Assembly: GCA_018881555.1 (NCBI GenBank)
Contig: JACAXG010000256.1
Span: forward strand, 327,081-391,080
Direction: 5' to 3'
Length of the DNA: 64,000 nucleotides
DNA from: Amblyornis subalaris
Lineage: Eukaryota; Chordata; Aves; Passeriformes; Ptilonorhynchidae
A program made the translations under genes and the position numbers. Below the pieces are notes generated by a model that saw only the letters and a list, made by a program, of their open reading frames with translations, was not told the DNA's origin and did not search any database. The stretch's first letter is position 1. Each line of letters opens with the position of its first letter. Below are positions 49,791 through 63,400 of this stretch, in pieces.

Positions 49791-52738
49791 TCGAGTCCCG
49801 GTCTGCTGTCAGGGGCTGTTTGAGATTGAGTGTTTTATTTTCTTTGATGTTCACGTTGGAGAATAGGGAAGTGGGAATTAAACAACAGATGCATTAAACC
49901 GTTGTTCTGGTAAAACAATAATTAGCACCTGATAAAATTCAATATGGGTCAAAATGTGCAGTACCCAGGCTTGATCCGTCTGGTATGGCACCCTGCGTGG
50001 AGTCGGCCTCGGGCACGAGTGGTCACCTGTCCACACTCACTGGACATAGTCCGTGGCAGCAGAGACACAGATTTGGGGGAATACTGGCCCGGCACTCCCA
50101 CAGCCCAAGGTGTTGGCAGGTGAGGGATGCACCCCTCGCCCGTGCACGCGGCGGCCGCGCGGCGGCAGTGCCACGGCCCTCCAGAGTAGGCACCTTTTGT
50201 GCTGGTACATCTGAATGCAAGTAAGGTCAGACCACTGGGGCAGGAAATAAATGCAATTTTATTTTAATGTAGTTCATCACGCTGCCATAGTGGCTGGGTA
50301 CCACGAGGGCTTTTCTTTCAATGAGGGCCGTTCATGGTTAAGTTCTTTTAAATAAATAAGGAAAATCATGGGTTGGGCAGCGGTTGTGTCTGCCTATGTG
50401 TCTTCCATAGCAAACCTCTCTGCTTCATTTGAGGAGCCAGTGTTTGGTGGTAATTGTTAAACATACTTTTAGTCATTCTGCAATAAAAGATGCAGACAAT
50501 AACCGTGAGCTGATGTGAGGTAACAAGGTTCCTGGTTAAAAGCATCATCTCTAAAAAGCTGCTGTTTAACAGTCACCCCTCCTTGGCTATGGCACCCAAC
50601 TTCATAATGGTGAGCAGTATTACCCCGAGTCGCCATCTAAATGAAGGAATATGCTCAGCCAATCTTCCCTCACCACCTTCCCCCTTACCTCCTTTTGGTT
50701 TTCCCACACCCTTAAAGCATCCGTGAGGATAAAACCCACCTCTGGACAGCACCACAAAGGCGCTGGGGCTGCACCTCTCCCAGGGTTTTGACAAGAGCTC
50801 TGCTAGCTGTGGTTCCCACTCTGAGTTACAGATTTTTGCTCAAAGTGATGTCTTTGTGTCCAGAGCGGAAAAAATACCCAACCGAACAATGATTCAAAAA
50901 TAGATTTTGTTATTATGATGATTATTAAATATGTGTCGTGTGAGTAAAGGTCATATCACAGACTGGCATTTTGCCAGTATAGGATGACTCGTTGATTGCG
51001 ATTTTTCAACCATATTAGCCTGGGCACACTGTGGTAATCGAAAACTATCCAGAACTAATGTATAAATAACTGCCTGCTACCCCTGAGCTGGACCAGCACA
51101 GCTGTCCTGCACAGCTGAAGCCTCTTCAGGTCTGAAGGAGATGATGAGAGCTCTAGTACAAAATTTTTACAGGTTAGAGAGTGTTTATGTTTTGCCTCTC
51201 TGAACCCTGCCTAAGTTAGGGAAGAAGGAAAATCCTTTTGTTTATGTTCAAAGACAGCTCGAGTGTGTGCAAACTGTCAGATCCTCGGTGAGGAATGTGA
51301 TGTCCTTCACACATTTCCTTTATAGAAATATTAATATAAAACTCAAATATTTACACACAGTATTTGAGTAAGAGGGGAAATGTTGAACCATTACACAGAA
51401 CAGATTGTAGGTTTTTCTGCAGAAAATTATGTTACGGGTGGAATGAATAATAAATAATATAATTTCCATCACATCTGGGGAAAACACACTGTATGTGCCA
51501 CAGGGTGACTGGCAAAAACTTGGATTTTATTTTGAGAGATACTAGTTGTGGTGTGGGTTTTTTTTAATTAACATGCTCCATCAAAATAAAAGAAGGCAAG
51601 AATTTAGGCATGAGTGAGAAATTTATTCAAAATCTAAAGAAATGTTAATAGTACTCATTTGAAAGTAGTCATGGGGCTTCAATGTTTGAAACTGCAGCTG
51701 CAGCATATTATGGAGAAGACATGGAATAACTGTATTTCTTCTTAAAGTACTGAAAATGAAGGTTGGTATGAACCAAATTGCTAATTGTTCAAAGGACTAA
51801 GAAGCTGTTCTAAGGAGAGGGTAAATGTTCTGAAGAGAAGTGAAAGCCCTCCACTGCAGTAACTGTGCACCAAAATGATAAAAACTGCCACAATTTCCGC
51901 GTCTGTCTGTGGCTCAGGGGCCATCACAAATACTGTACGTTTTGCAAACGCATTAAGAACCCCTAAGAGAGTGATCTGAGCCTCAGTGACTACCACTATG
52001 TACTGATTTTGTTTTAAAGATCCACGTTTTCCTCTTTACCGTCTCTCATGTGTCCCTCAGGTCGATCGTGTCACTGCTGTGACTCAAGAACCTGCTCTTA
52101 AAAATTTTTTTACAAAGGGCTGCACTTAGGAATGGTGTGAGAGTCTGGCAATTAAAAAAATAATAAAAAGTAAAAAAAAATGCAAGCAAGCCATTGTAAA
52201 AATAGAAACATTAAAGCAATCTGTTATGGTTCTTGTTTACAGCTCATCTGACATGAGGCTGCTGAGTATTATTACATGTAACAATTATATTTTGATTAGG
52301 AAAGAGATAGGTACAAAAAAGATAAAATAGTTTTGTTCCTATGTGAAAGGAAGGCACCTTGTGATTTAATTTCTAGAGCGTTATGTAAATTTAAAATGTC
52401 AGAAAATGTAGAACTTAAATCCGCCCCTGTTTGTTTTGCACCATTAATGCTTCCTACAGTCACGAGCACACTGCTCTCCCAAACTTCTGCCCCTCGGAGA
52501 AAAAGGGCAGAGAGAAAACTGTTACTGGCTTTCTGACAATGGCAGGGAGTGTGTTAAACCAGTGTAAAATTCAATTAAACTGTCTAGCCGGGTTTTTGAA
52601 GCTGAAATGCAGACCCTTTCAGTTAAGCTTCTTATTTTCCTGTGACCGACACCAGTGGATACTGTGTTATGCCAAAACCAACAGGCTGTAAAGCACCTTG
52701 TTTCATGCTCCTAGCTGATCAATATTTTTATTTTCCAG

Positions 52739-52774
52739 GCTTGCCCAGAAATATGGAGGCAGTATCACCTAACA
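52739..52774 (+). CDS. ZCCHC7: ZCCHC7 36-nt microexon: last Cys of knuckle 4 plus IWR motif
   Basis: The exon has a strong acceptor (tttttattttccag) and a consensus donor (gtaagt). It is 12 codons, phase 0 at both ends, and reads ACPEIWRQYHLT. It follows HYAD of the previous exon, so the spliced product is [14 protein letters not shown], completing zinc knuckle 4, then PEIWRQYHLT. Mammalian ZCCHC7 has the nearly identical ACTEIWRQYHLT at this place. In yeast Air proteins an IWR motif between knuckles 4 and 5 contributes to binding the poly(A) polymerase Trf4, so this exon probably carries part of the partner-binding surface. Skipping it would keep the frame but remove both the zinc ligand and the motif. 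Confidence 0.95.
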
Positions 52775-55700
52775 GTAAGTAGAAACACCTTTTTTATTTT
52801 CTTCTACACCCAACCTATTTACTCCTCTGTGAACTGCTGACCATAAAATATAGACAAGCATCTTCTCTGAGAAGATAATAAACATCTGAAGAGTTTTTGA
52901 ACTGAAGAAGGCGATGAAACACAGTCACTATTTTTTAAACATCTTTAAAACTTCTGATTTCACTTTAATACTGTAATAATTAAATCGGTGCCTTGCCTCT
53001 CCTCTCAGTGACCACATTTACACATAGAAAAAGTGTTAAGTTTTAAGTTGGGATGCATAACAGAAGCAATAATCCCATCTCAGATATCCCAGATGCTGGT
53101 AATTAGTCATTCTGTGTGACAAAGCTTGCTTCTTAGATGAGTGAAATAAATCTCAGAGTGGAAACATGAATTTGGGGAAAAACACCTCATAAACTTTTGC
53201 AGATAATTCATAATTAGTCAGGATATAGCTGTGACTGCTTCTTTGGTCTGCATTAGTTGATCTCTAATCCCTGAAACAAGAAAATAAAACTTTGTGAGAC
53301 TGTGCCAGTTTATTACTTAAGGTTTTTCCTTATATGTAAAATAGATACAAAAATAAAACAAAATGAGTATAAATTGCAGCTAATATTGAAACCTGGTACA
53401 ATATTTAACCGGTGAAGACAATATTCCTTGGACTGGAGTCACAGATCTCGAACATATTAATTTCTAAAATTGTCGTCCATAGAAACACCTTTAAAGATCA
53501 GGGTTTTGTTGTTCCTCTGAACTTGTGCTGTCGTTGCTCCCCAGATCGGCCTCGCACGTATTTCGCTGTTACAGATAATTAACCCCTGCTCTCTGCTCAA
53601 AACAAAGTAGAAAAGTTTCTCCACTGCTTTTCTTTTCGGATCTTTGGCTTTTTCTCTGGAGCAGTAGATGAGATGTGCTTTATAATTTGTGCCTCCACCT
53701 CTTCATAGCAGTGGAATGCTCTTTTTTCTGCTTTTTTGCTTCAAAATTCAATGAATAGGAGAAATCGGCACTTAAAACCTCTCATTTGTATTTTGTGCAT
53801 AATGATTTTAACACAAAGATCTGCTCTGGAAATCCTCCACGCTTCCTCAGAATTTACTTTTAAAGAGATTTGGTAAAGACTTTTTGTTTGGTTCTCTTTT
53901 TTGAAGAAAAGCATTATGAGTAAAAGGTGCATTCACTGAGTATTTTTGTTTGGTTGGTTTTTTTTTAATTGGATGAAGGAAAAAGGTAAATGCGACTTTC
54001 ATTATGATCCCTAAGGGTGCATGTAAAAACAATTTCTGAAATGTTTGATATTTGATAATAATCAGATAGAAATATTTGGTGCAGTAACATCCTGGATTCT
54101 GGTTTTTACTGGGATGGGAGATTTAATTTAATTTTAATCTTGCCTGCCATTGAAAATTCCTCGAAAATGAGTTTCCATCAGCAATAATGATTTGACATAA
54201 AGATTTATGCCTGTAAAAAAAAGAGGGGGTAGCTTAAGCTTGACCAAGTGGTGTACTAGGGCAAAATTTGAGGTATCTTGAGGTAGAAAATTATTTCTGT
54301 GGGTTTTGTAGAAAGCATTCAGGGTTTACACAATTTAATGTAAAGCCAAAAACCGTGTCAAACAAGTATTTGTTAGAAAATGTAGTGGTTAAAAATATGG
54401 GTGTATTATTAAAAGTACCCATTTGGAAATTTTTGGTGCCTTTCAGGGATGTTTTGAAATGTGGTCAAATATGGGCACACAAAGGTTAATTGGTATTGAG
54501 TCAGGCCCTAGCTTCTGATAAATAGATTTTTTACTTTGCAGTGAATCACAGGTTGTCTGCAAATAATCCACATTTCTGACATGTGGGAAATGTCTTACAC
54601 GCCTCCATTTTTTGCATGGGAAAAGTACCTTTGGCTCAAAGTTACATCAACTGTTGGATTAAGCCTGGAATTTGAAAATTTATGTGGTAAAAGACATGCT
54701 CAGTATTTGTAATAAGTAACTTACAAGAAACTGCATTATCTGAATTGTTTAAAAGTATGAATCCTGGCTTTTATTACTCCCTTTAAATATTCTCTTTTTA
54801 ACCTGAAGCGGAGCAGAAGTAAATAATGTTCTGTCAAGAAACAAAACTTCCACATTTTAGAATAATGTCTAATGTTTATATGTATTTTTATATATATATT
54901 TTTTTTTTTAATATATTTATAGGGTTGTAACAAAAAGCCATGATTTTTTACTCTCATACAGCATAGTAGTATTTCACTACAGAAATTAGCTTATAATTTT
55001 CCTATTTTAGAATAAATATTTCAGTACAAACAGGATAATAGCGTAAAGAAAAATAAGACATGTTTCAAACAAAAGTGCTGTTGTGGCTGTCATGGCCCAC
55101 AGAGGCTGCCCAGTCGTTGGGGACCACAGAAAAGCTTTTCCTGCACTTCAGCCATCGATACAACCACTAGATTTAAACTGGTTTTGGTAAATTGAGGGTG
55201 AGCATCCCACTCGCAGGTACATGTACATGCACATAAACTCAGGCATTCAGTTTTGTGATAAAACACCATTTTTTTCGCGCCGTTCACAGAGGGCTCTCAC
55301 AGAGTTTGTCTGAATGTTTTGCGTTCTATAAAGTATTCTTAGTTAATTACTGTGAATGCCAGTGAAGAACCACATGGCCTTCCACCTCTCTCTTTTATGA
55401 GCCTCTTGGTTATTTTATTCATTTTCCGGCACTTTCCTAGGAGATGGACTGCCATCTATTGACTCCTCAGAGCCCCTGCACGGCGTGCGGGGCAGCTCGA
55501 ACAATGACTCAATAACAAACCCATTCTGCTCTTGGGGATGGTGGTGGGGTTTGTTGACGTTGGCCGTGGTGACAAATTTGAGCACATTGCAAATAATTTG
55601 TTGTATGGGCAGAAACATCTTATTCCAACCAAAACAGACTGCCAGCACAAGGAATCTTACAAAGAAATAGCTAAAAGGATTATAAGTGGAATCTTTTAAC

Positions 55701-58700
55701 TTGCCTTTTGATGGAAAAAAATATTATCATATGGCATTCAATGAAATCTTAGGCTCTGTGATAATCAAAGCTTTATGAGGGGATGAAAGTAGTTTCTTTA
55801 AACTTGTTCTTTCAACTCTCTTAACTAAAATTATTCTGAAAAAAACCCTCAATCAAAGTCAGCAGAAAAATCCAATTCCCACTGTGGTTTAAGATAATAT
55901 TTAATAACCTCTTTAAGATGGTGATTTAAAACTTTTACACATCATTTTCATCGTGACTGCTGTCTGTATTTCTCCTGTATCAGAGAAGGGAAATTATATT
56001 TGTCAAAACATATTTCAAGTTTTCGTTCACATAGATATCTATTTGCAGTAAATTGGTTGGTTTTCATACCCACTAATGTTTATCAAAGGGGTTATTGTCA
56101 ATCAAATTATAGGACAAAGACTTCTTTGACAGATTCAGGATAAATAGTTTTGATCGTAGCTTACTGGAGTGTCAGTGATGATATGTGTGATTTTTTTGGG
56201 CACGAGGCGTATGGAGGCCTTGTTGAGTTCTTTGTTCTGGCTTATGAGGACGCTTAGAGTACCACTCTGACTTCCTAAATGCCTGGTGTTCCACAAACCC
56301 GGAGTCACACGGCCTGTGCTCCGCGAGACATGCCGTCACATCCCCTCCCCACCCCAAGGGCACAGGGGTGCGTACAGTAACGCTTTGTCACCCTCAGAGC
56401 ACTTGCTCTTTCTTGTTCCCTTTCTCTTGTCACTTCAGATTTGAGCTATAAATGTAGCGATATTTATTAAGTATTTTGAGTGGATGCCAGGTTATAGCCC
56501 TCTAACTACAAACAAAAGGTGACTAGTAAATAACACTAAAAAAATCAGTGGAAAAACTTGTGAGAAGAAGGCACCCAGTGATTGTCTTTCATTTGGTTCA
56601 ATTTTGCAGTTTATTCTTAAAAAAATACTTCTCCCTTCCAAGTTTGACCGCATGCCTGGTGGCAGCTCCTGTCCTCAGCGGGTCCAGGCTCTGGAGGGGC
56701 AGAGCGGGGGGTCTGCTGCAGCCCCAGGGCGACACATTCCACAGGGTCAGCCCTTCTTCCCTCTGCTGTCGGTGTCAAGGCCGGGGGCGCTGAGCTGGCC
56801 TGCCGGGGGCACCGTGGGCCTGCCTGTCCACAGCCGCAGCTGGGGCCTCGCTCCTGGCCCCTGGGGCACGGTGGCTTCGTGGCCGGAGTGACCTGGGGAA
56901 GCTGCTGAGAGCGGTTGCGTTTCCACCCAGGCGATGACATCACTGGAGAAAAAAGAGGAAATTTATTTATTTTCAGCACACAGTGACCCTGTTTTGCTCC
57001 GGGCGTGAAGTTGCACTTCTGCCATGAGTCCCCACAGCGTAGCCCGGACTCCACCGGCGCATGGCAGTGCTGGTGGGGGAGACAGAGAAGGCGTCCGGGG
57101 CGTCCGTGTGCTTTGGTGTCAGATGCAGAGTGTGCTGGCTGCAGATCTTACCACAGCTGCATTGTCAGAGCGGCTTGTGCCATGCAGGAACCCATGCGGC
57201 CAGTCCGGCCCAGGGTCAGGATGAGGATACCGCAGTCAAACAGAAATGAACTTCGCAAGTGTTAGAATCTTCTCAGTAAAAACTCAGTAAAGACATACTG
57301 TCCCTAAAATGGGCAGAGCAAGTTTTTTATTTTCCTGAAGTGTTTCTCTGGGTTGATGTGTGTGTTAAAACACAGACCTCACTGGGACCTGGTGTTTTCT
57401 TTCTGTAGGGATTGCCCATTTTTAATAACTCCTTCCTACGCTGGTGCTGCTCCAGCCAGCCACACTGCCTCCGTCCCCCATGCCTACCTTCACCAGCCTC
57501 GTCTGTGTCAAAGCTCCCAGGCCAAGATGGCCACCAACAGGCTTTTAGAACCATCAGAATTTTTAACTAGCAGAAGCTATCAGTTAACACACTTTTTGAC
57601 AGTTTGTTAATCTTACTTTTAATCCACTTAACATAAAGGAAGGTGAACCAGGAATGGGCTGGTTTGGCCGTGTGTGTGAAGGACGTGAAGGGACAATGTG
57701 TCTTTTGTGTTTAAATTTTGCGCTCAGATTTCTTTGTGTGAATTATTAAAATTCCTTGTGGCCTGCTACTTTTTTCCTGAAGTGAAAATGTAAGCCATAT
57801 CCTTGAAAGTCAATTTTTATCCCTTACAGTGTGACTTCCAGAAAGGGAAAATTAAAAATAATACAACCCTGGCAAAAAATATATAAGCTTGAGAGAGACA
57901 GAGTGTGTTTGGTTTCCAGAGATATTTTTTTAGGGGTTGAGCAGTGAGGGAAGGGATGGGTTTAGGAGTATTTTTGGTAGGAGGTTAATCCTTGGCTTCC
58001 TCACAGCTGTGGCTGTGACATGGGCACAGGGCTGGCTCGGCTGGCCCGACACAAAGACACAGACCTTGGGATCAGCGTGCTCCTCTGGAATGCTTCAGCA
58101 CCTGGCCAGTTCCTCTCCAGGTGTTTTAAGGCTATTTCTAGTAACTTCGCTAACAAAAGTGTTTATGAGATAGGCCATGTATTTCTCCTCTTTTGGAATC
58201 CCAGAGTGGGCCCACATGTGCCAATGCTTCATTGTCTATTCAGCAGGATATTTTGTAGGTCAGGCAACTCAGAATTCCCAAAAATATGGATTTAGGGTTA
58301 AGATGACTCTGGCTCTTGTGAGTTTTGTGGCAACATGAACACCTGGAGCATGACAGTGTCCCCACATCTGCTTGGGAGGTGCTTGGCTTTGTGAGGATTA
58401 CCTGCCCTTTGAGATGGTGTTCACCCTGTTAGCCAGGGGACAAGCTGGGGCAGAGCTTGACCAGCAACAGGCAGATATTTTGGTTTTAAACTCTCTGTAT
58501 TCATTGTCCAAACCTGGGCCCTCTTGCAAGTTGTTTTCAGTGCCAGAGATGCTCCTGACATGCTACCAACCCTGCACAGCTATCCTGGAGAAAGCCAGCA
58601 GGTCAGAGGGGATTGGTGTGCTGGGCAAAGGGATTTTACTGTTTGTCTTCCCCTATGAATTGTAATTTGCCCTATATTGCCATTCTTTTTCAAGTTTCAG

Positions 58701-59829
58701 ATATTTTTTGAGGCGATCAGAAACCTAGACCTCAAATCTTTTCCTATTGCAAAGAAATCATATTTCACAAAAGGTATTGTTTCTGATAGTTTGTTGGTTT
58801 TTTTCCCGAAAACAAAGAGAGTTTTAGGTCCCAAAATAAGTGTTATGTTTATAAGCTCAAAGCACAAGCTATAGCTTTCAGTACCAAAGCATGCTAGCTA
58901 AGAGTTCTTTCCCAATATTTATTTGAAAGCTGTATTTAAATTATGATGGGGAAAAGAAGTAGCTTTAATAACCCTGTATAAATTTTCTGCAAGGACCTGA
59001 GCAGACATTTCGGGTGGGATGCAGAACCTTCCCAGCAGCATGGGCTTCACCTGCCACTTACCTTCATCATGTAACAACCATAGTAGAAGTGTCCTGCTTT
59101 CTCTAACCTTTATCTGTCCTGTGCTCTTCTGCACCTGCTCCCCAGAAAACAAAATAAAAGGTGCTTTTAAATTGAGGGTTAAAGACAGATTACATCTTGA
59201 CCAAAAATTGCCTTTTCATATATTTCTGGAAGCAGTCTGGGAGTGGGGAAAGGGTGGAATAGAAAGCTTGGCTGACTGAACTAATTAATTCCCATTTCTC
59301 TGATTCTGGGGTTCCAAATGACATTGTTGGGGTGTTTGTCTTGGAGAGCAGCATCCCTTGAAGAACTCTGACTTCACACGCGTCTTGGAGTGGTGTCAGG
59401 AACCGTGTTTGCTGCAAAAGCAATGTCTTTCGGGTCTGCCTTTCAAAGGGAAAGGGAGAAGAGCAGGATATGGAAATTAATGTATTTTAGTGTTTTAAAT
59501 CTCTGGTTAGCTAACCCCCGCGTGCCTCGGACACTCTCTGTGCAGTACATAACATTTGATGACGTGTCCCTGCAGCCCAGCGCACCCCAAAACCGGAGAG
59601 GTTTGGGTTATTTTTGTGATACACCAAAGCTGTTGGTAGTTAATTAATCAAACAGAATACTCAAACAGAATAATCAGGGAAGATTCACTACTGAAATATT
59701 TCCTCACAATCACAGTTCTTTTAAGGGAAAGGATTAAGACAATTTTTTCTTTAACGCTTACAAATTCAGTTGAAAAATTTCACCTCGCTTTCCTTTAGTT
59801 TGAAAAGGTGAATTTACACAAGCATTTAA

Positions 59830-59864
59830 ATTATTATTTATTATTATTGTTATTATTATTATTT
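59830..59864. repeat. (TTA)n microsatellite
   Basis: Imperfect tandem copies of tta/att, about 35 bp in total. Simple sequence. Confidence 0.85.
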
Positions 59865-61072
59865 CAAATATTAACCATGTAAATAAGGAAGATAGAATTT
59901 TCAAGCTAGATGAGGTTTCCAATGCATTTTAAAAACATTTGAGAAAAAAATTGAATTTTTCTGTGCCCTATTTCTGCAGTCAGTGTTATATATGAATATT
60001 CATATTAAAGTTCCTACATTCTGCGAATTCCTCCAAAATTCCTCCAAACTTGATATGAAGTTGTCTTTTGTAAGTTTTCTTAGAACCGGTTTCAAAATTC
60101 CATGGAAAACCAAAAATCATCTGCAAATTTAACAGACATTTTAAAATGTGAAAAAATCACACTTGCACATAGGTTACATAAAATGGATTTTGGTGCATTT
60201 TTATATTGCAAGGTGGAAAAAGTGGAAAAAGTACATGTGTTTGCACTGCGTAGTTCATCTTGCTGGTGATTCGTGTGTCGGAGCAGCCCAGAGCTCGTGC
60301 CGGTAAGACAGTAACTTCCTCAAGTTATGCTCGATCATGTTAATAATCTACGGATTAGGATTCCCTAAAAATATTCACTGATTTAATTCTGGTACGGTCT
60401 ATCATGTCAATGATATTAATACATCTTGTTAGGTCCTGTCATGTGTATAGAAAAGTTACTATCCCCGTGACAGAATTATCCTGATTTTGATTTCAAATGT
60501 TGAAGAATCGAGCATAAGGGGAATTAAAGGAGCCGAGGGCCCGCACAAAGTGGTGAGGAACACAGAGCCATGAGCAGGTGCTCATGGAGAAGCCTCAAAA
60601 GTGTGTATGAGGTGCACTGTGTGTGCACACATGCTGTGGCACCCACCGAGGGCCACAGAAGAAGGCATCCCACAGAATTTTTGGCTACAGGGGAGTGAAG
60701 TTGGGCCTTCAGTTTTGACTCATTTTTGAATGTTGCATTTGGGTTACATTAACATTTGACAAACATATCCCAATAGCTGTGAGTTTGACTTGGAAATGGG
60801 CAGAGGTAGCCCCCCCATGATGGAATGGGAACCCCAGTGCATGTCCGGCCTGGCACGGCCCCCTTCCCTGGTCCCTCCGGGGTGCCCGCGTGGGGCCACG
60901 CTGCACGGCGTGGAGGGCTGTGGTGTGATGCTGCCCAGTGTGGGGTGGTCAGATGGTGAGGCGGTGAGGAAGAGGCGTTGTTTTTACATCAAAGCAGGTG
61001 AGGAATTTGCAAGGGAAGGACAGTCACTGCCTGGTTCAGAGTTTCTCACAGTCAAGTCCAAAAGCAGCTTGT

Positions 61073-61101
61073 CTTTTTTTTTTTCCTTTTTTTCTTTTTC
61101 C
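61073..61101. repeat. T-rich low-complexity tract
   Basis: About 29 bases of T with a few C, within a chance open frame. Simple sequence. Confidence 0.8.
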
Positions 61102-62540
61102 TCCCCTCAAACTTGCAGTTTCTCCAGCTGTATTCTCTGCTCAACTTGTAGCCAACAGAAAGTACTTTTGTGTTGCTTCTTGACTGTGCAGTTAATTCTG
61201 GTTCTAAAGAATTTTTATAATTTCTTTTCGCACTTAAAAAACGAGATGGTGAGCGCCTGTGCAGGAGCACAGACACTGGAGGGTTTCTGTGGACTACGCG
61301 ATAACCCTGAAATGTCTCCTCCTTTAAAATTAATTGCCCTAGATTTGCATGAGATACCCAGTTTCTGTTGTTTTGATGCCAGATGAGACCCTTTTTAAAT
61401 TCATTCTGATTTTCTGATCATGGTGTCAGGAGGAAAAGAGAAGAGAAATTATAGCACTGAGATACTCAAAAGTTGGTCTGCAGGAAAGTGTTTTGGTCAA
61501 CAGCATATTTAGCCCATGCGAGAGGGCAGAAATCTGAAATGCTTTGATCCATTTTTAGACGCTGCACGCTATTCAGGAAGTCCCAAGTGATATTAAAGTG
61601 AAAACTTTATGGAATTGAAAACAATTTTAAAAAACAGGTGTGGAAAAAGGACATGGGTTAGTGGTTGTATACAGGCTGTCACACTTTTCTGCAAGGACGT
61701 ATTTGGGATGAATGTCACTCATCACGAAGCTAGGTGCAAATAACTATGGTATTGCTGAATACATATGATGCTCTTTAATGGAGAACACATGAAAAAATTA
61801 TGAGGAAATGGATAAACATTAACATGTGCAGTTGGCATGTTCGTAATGTAAGGAAAGTGCTTCTATGAAACTGTCCATTAGTGAAGGATGCTGCAGGCTG
61901 AAGCCCAGCTGCTGGGGAGTTTAAAGGGAAAAGGTTCAATTACTGTCTATTTAAAATGTACCCCAAAACTCACTTCTAGCAAACTGATGCACTGCTCTTT
62001 TGGCATCTCGTATTGTCCAGCAGCACTACAAATTTTTCCCACGTTTACTTCCATTTTAGCCGTGATTAGAAATCACTTCAAAAGATATATTTATGAAGAA
62101 TCTATTTATGAAGAAATACGTATTAAGAATGCTCCCCTAAGAAAGTTATTTCAAACATGGTACTTCCTCCTTTCGGGTCCGATGGTGAGGGACAATCAGT
62201 AGACGACATAAAGGTTAAAGGGAGAGAAAGGAAGCTGTAAATCATCAAGAATGACAGTAAAAATTAACACCTTGGGATTTGTCAGGCTCCCCTGTGTATT
62301 AGCTAATAAATATAACCGTGCTTTCGTTCTGTTCGTCTTTGGATTGTACAGACTTTGCGAATGTTTGTGTTCAGATTAATGTATAAATGTGTGTGTGTGC
62401 ATATGCTTGGTACGCGGGTGCGTGTGCACCCGGGGCTGTGCCCGGACGGATAGAGAGATATCTGTATAGAGGTATATACAAACATTTGGCCGGTACCCTA
62501 ATAAACATTCAAATAAAATATATGTGTCCCCATCCATGAG

Positions 62541-62646
62541 TCTCCTCCTCCTCCTCCTTCTCCTCCTCTTCCTCCTCTACCTCCTCCTCCTCCACTTTTT
62601 CCTCCTCCTCCTCCTTCTCTGCAGTCTCTCCCCACCTCCCCCACCC
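62541..62646. repeat. (CTC)n polypyrimidine tract
   Basis: Around 100 bp are composed almost wholly of C and T, mostly as ctc/tcc triplets with a few interruptions. Long polypurine-polypyrimidine tracts of this type can form triplex (H-DNA) structures. The open frames of Leu/Pro or Arg repeats across it are artefacts. Confidence 0.9.
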
Positions 62647-63400
62647 CACTTCAAAGCTTGTGGTCCTTTCTCCATCCGTGTACTAAAAGGTTTCTTTGTG
62701 AGCCAGGCCATTTGTCCGTCATTGTTTGGGGCCCAAACGGTGGTAAAATACCCTGTCACCGATCTGGAGCGCGGTGAATGGCAGCTTCTCTCCGGACAAT
62801 TGGCGGCGGTGCCGAGAAATATTCCTGAGAGGATTATTTAACCTTTCAATTTAGGGGGCACAAAGCCCGGCTGATTAATGAACTTTCTGATGGGCGCCGA
62901 TAAGCGGATCTATTTCTTTATTTCCTCCAAAAGTGATTCCTTCTCCTGTCCCATATTACTATAATCTTAAACATAAAATGTGGCAAATAGATTAAAAAAC
63001 AGCACTAAAGAGTTTATCTGGCTAGCAAACTGAAGGAGCTAAATTAAAATTGGTAATGAAAGCAGTGGCTGAGCCCTGTATATGGTTTTTAAATGCGCTG
63101 TGTATTTTGAAGAGACTTATTCTCCAGCCTGCCTGGTAATGACTGCTTTGGGTGCGCGGTCCGGGTCCAGCTTCTGTTATCCCCCCAAAAAAATGAGTTG
63201 TGTTATCTGGATGACTGCAGACACATATGCATCCCCCTTTCTCACTGCATGGGCAGACAAGGTCGATAGCATTACAAGGTATTTGTGGCAGTGCTTGTTT
63301 CAGTTTTCAGAGCTGCCAGTTTTCAGTCAGATTTGAATTACAAAAGAAGAAGCTGGCATGAAAATTGAAAGGGTTTATCGGCTAGTCTGAAGCCTCATAG
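62647..63400. promoter_or_regulatory. Candidate conserved non-coding element
   Basis: The stretch has balanced composition with several retained CpGs (gatctggagcgcggtgaatg, gacaattggcggcggtgccg, gggcgccgataagcggatct) and homeodomain-like (ctgattaatgaac), SOX-like (cattgttt) and GATA-like cores close together, all within AT-rich intron. No coding frame, splice-bounded exon or repeat is recognised. The call rests on composition and motif density only. Confidence 0.35.

Larger units (their letters stand above)
44870..52738 (+). other. ZCCHC7: ZCCHC7 intron (7,869 bp) splitting zinc knuckle 4
   Basis: The donor is gtgagt and the acceptor ends in ttttccag. It contains an old LINE relic near 46.84-47.33 kb, a CR1 copy at 47.64-47.91 kb, a GC-rich interval with a long antisense open frame (48.06-49.04 kb) and a CpG-rich, regulatory-looking block (49.04-49.79 kb). 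From 44870 to 46190 and from 50230 to 52738 I see only AT-rich intronic DNA. Confidence 0.8.

Noticed and set aside
60790..61386. 198-codon + strand open frame
   Set aside because: It crosses a T-rich low-complexity tract, has no recognisable motif and is not bounded by a gene structure.
62524..62841. 105-codon Leu/Pro-rich open frame
   Set aside because: Its leucine run is the translation of the (CTC)n tract.
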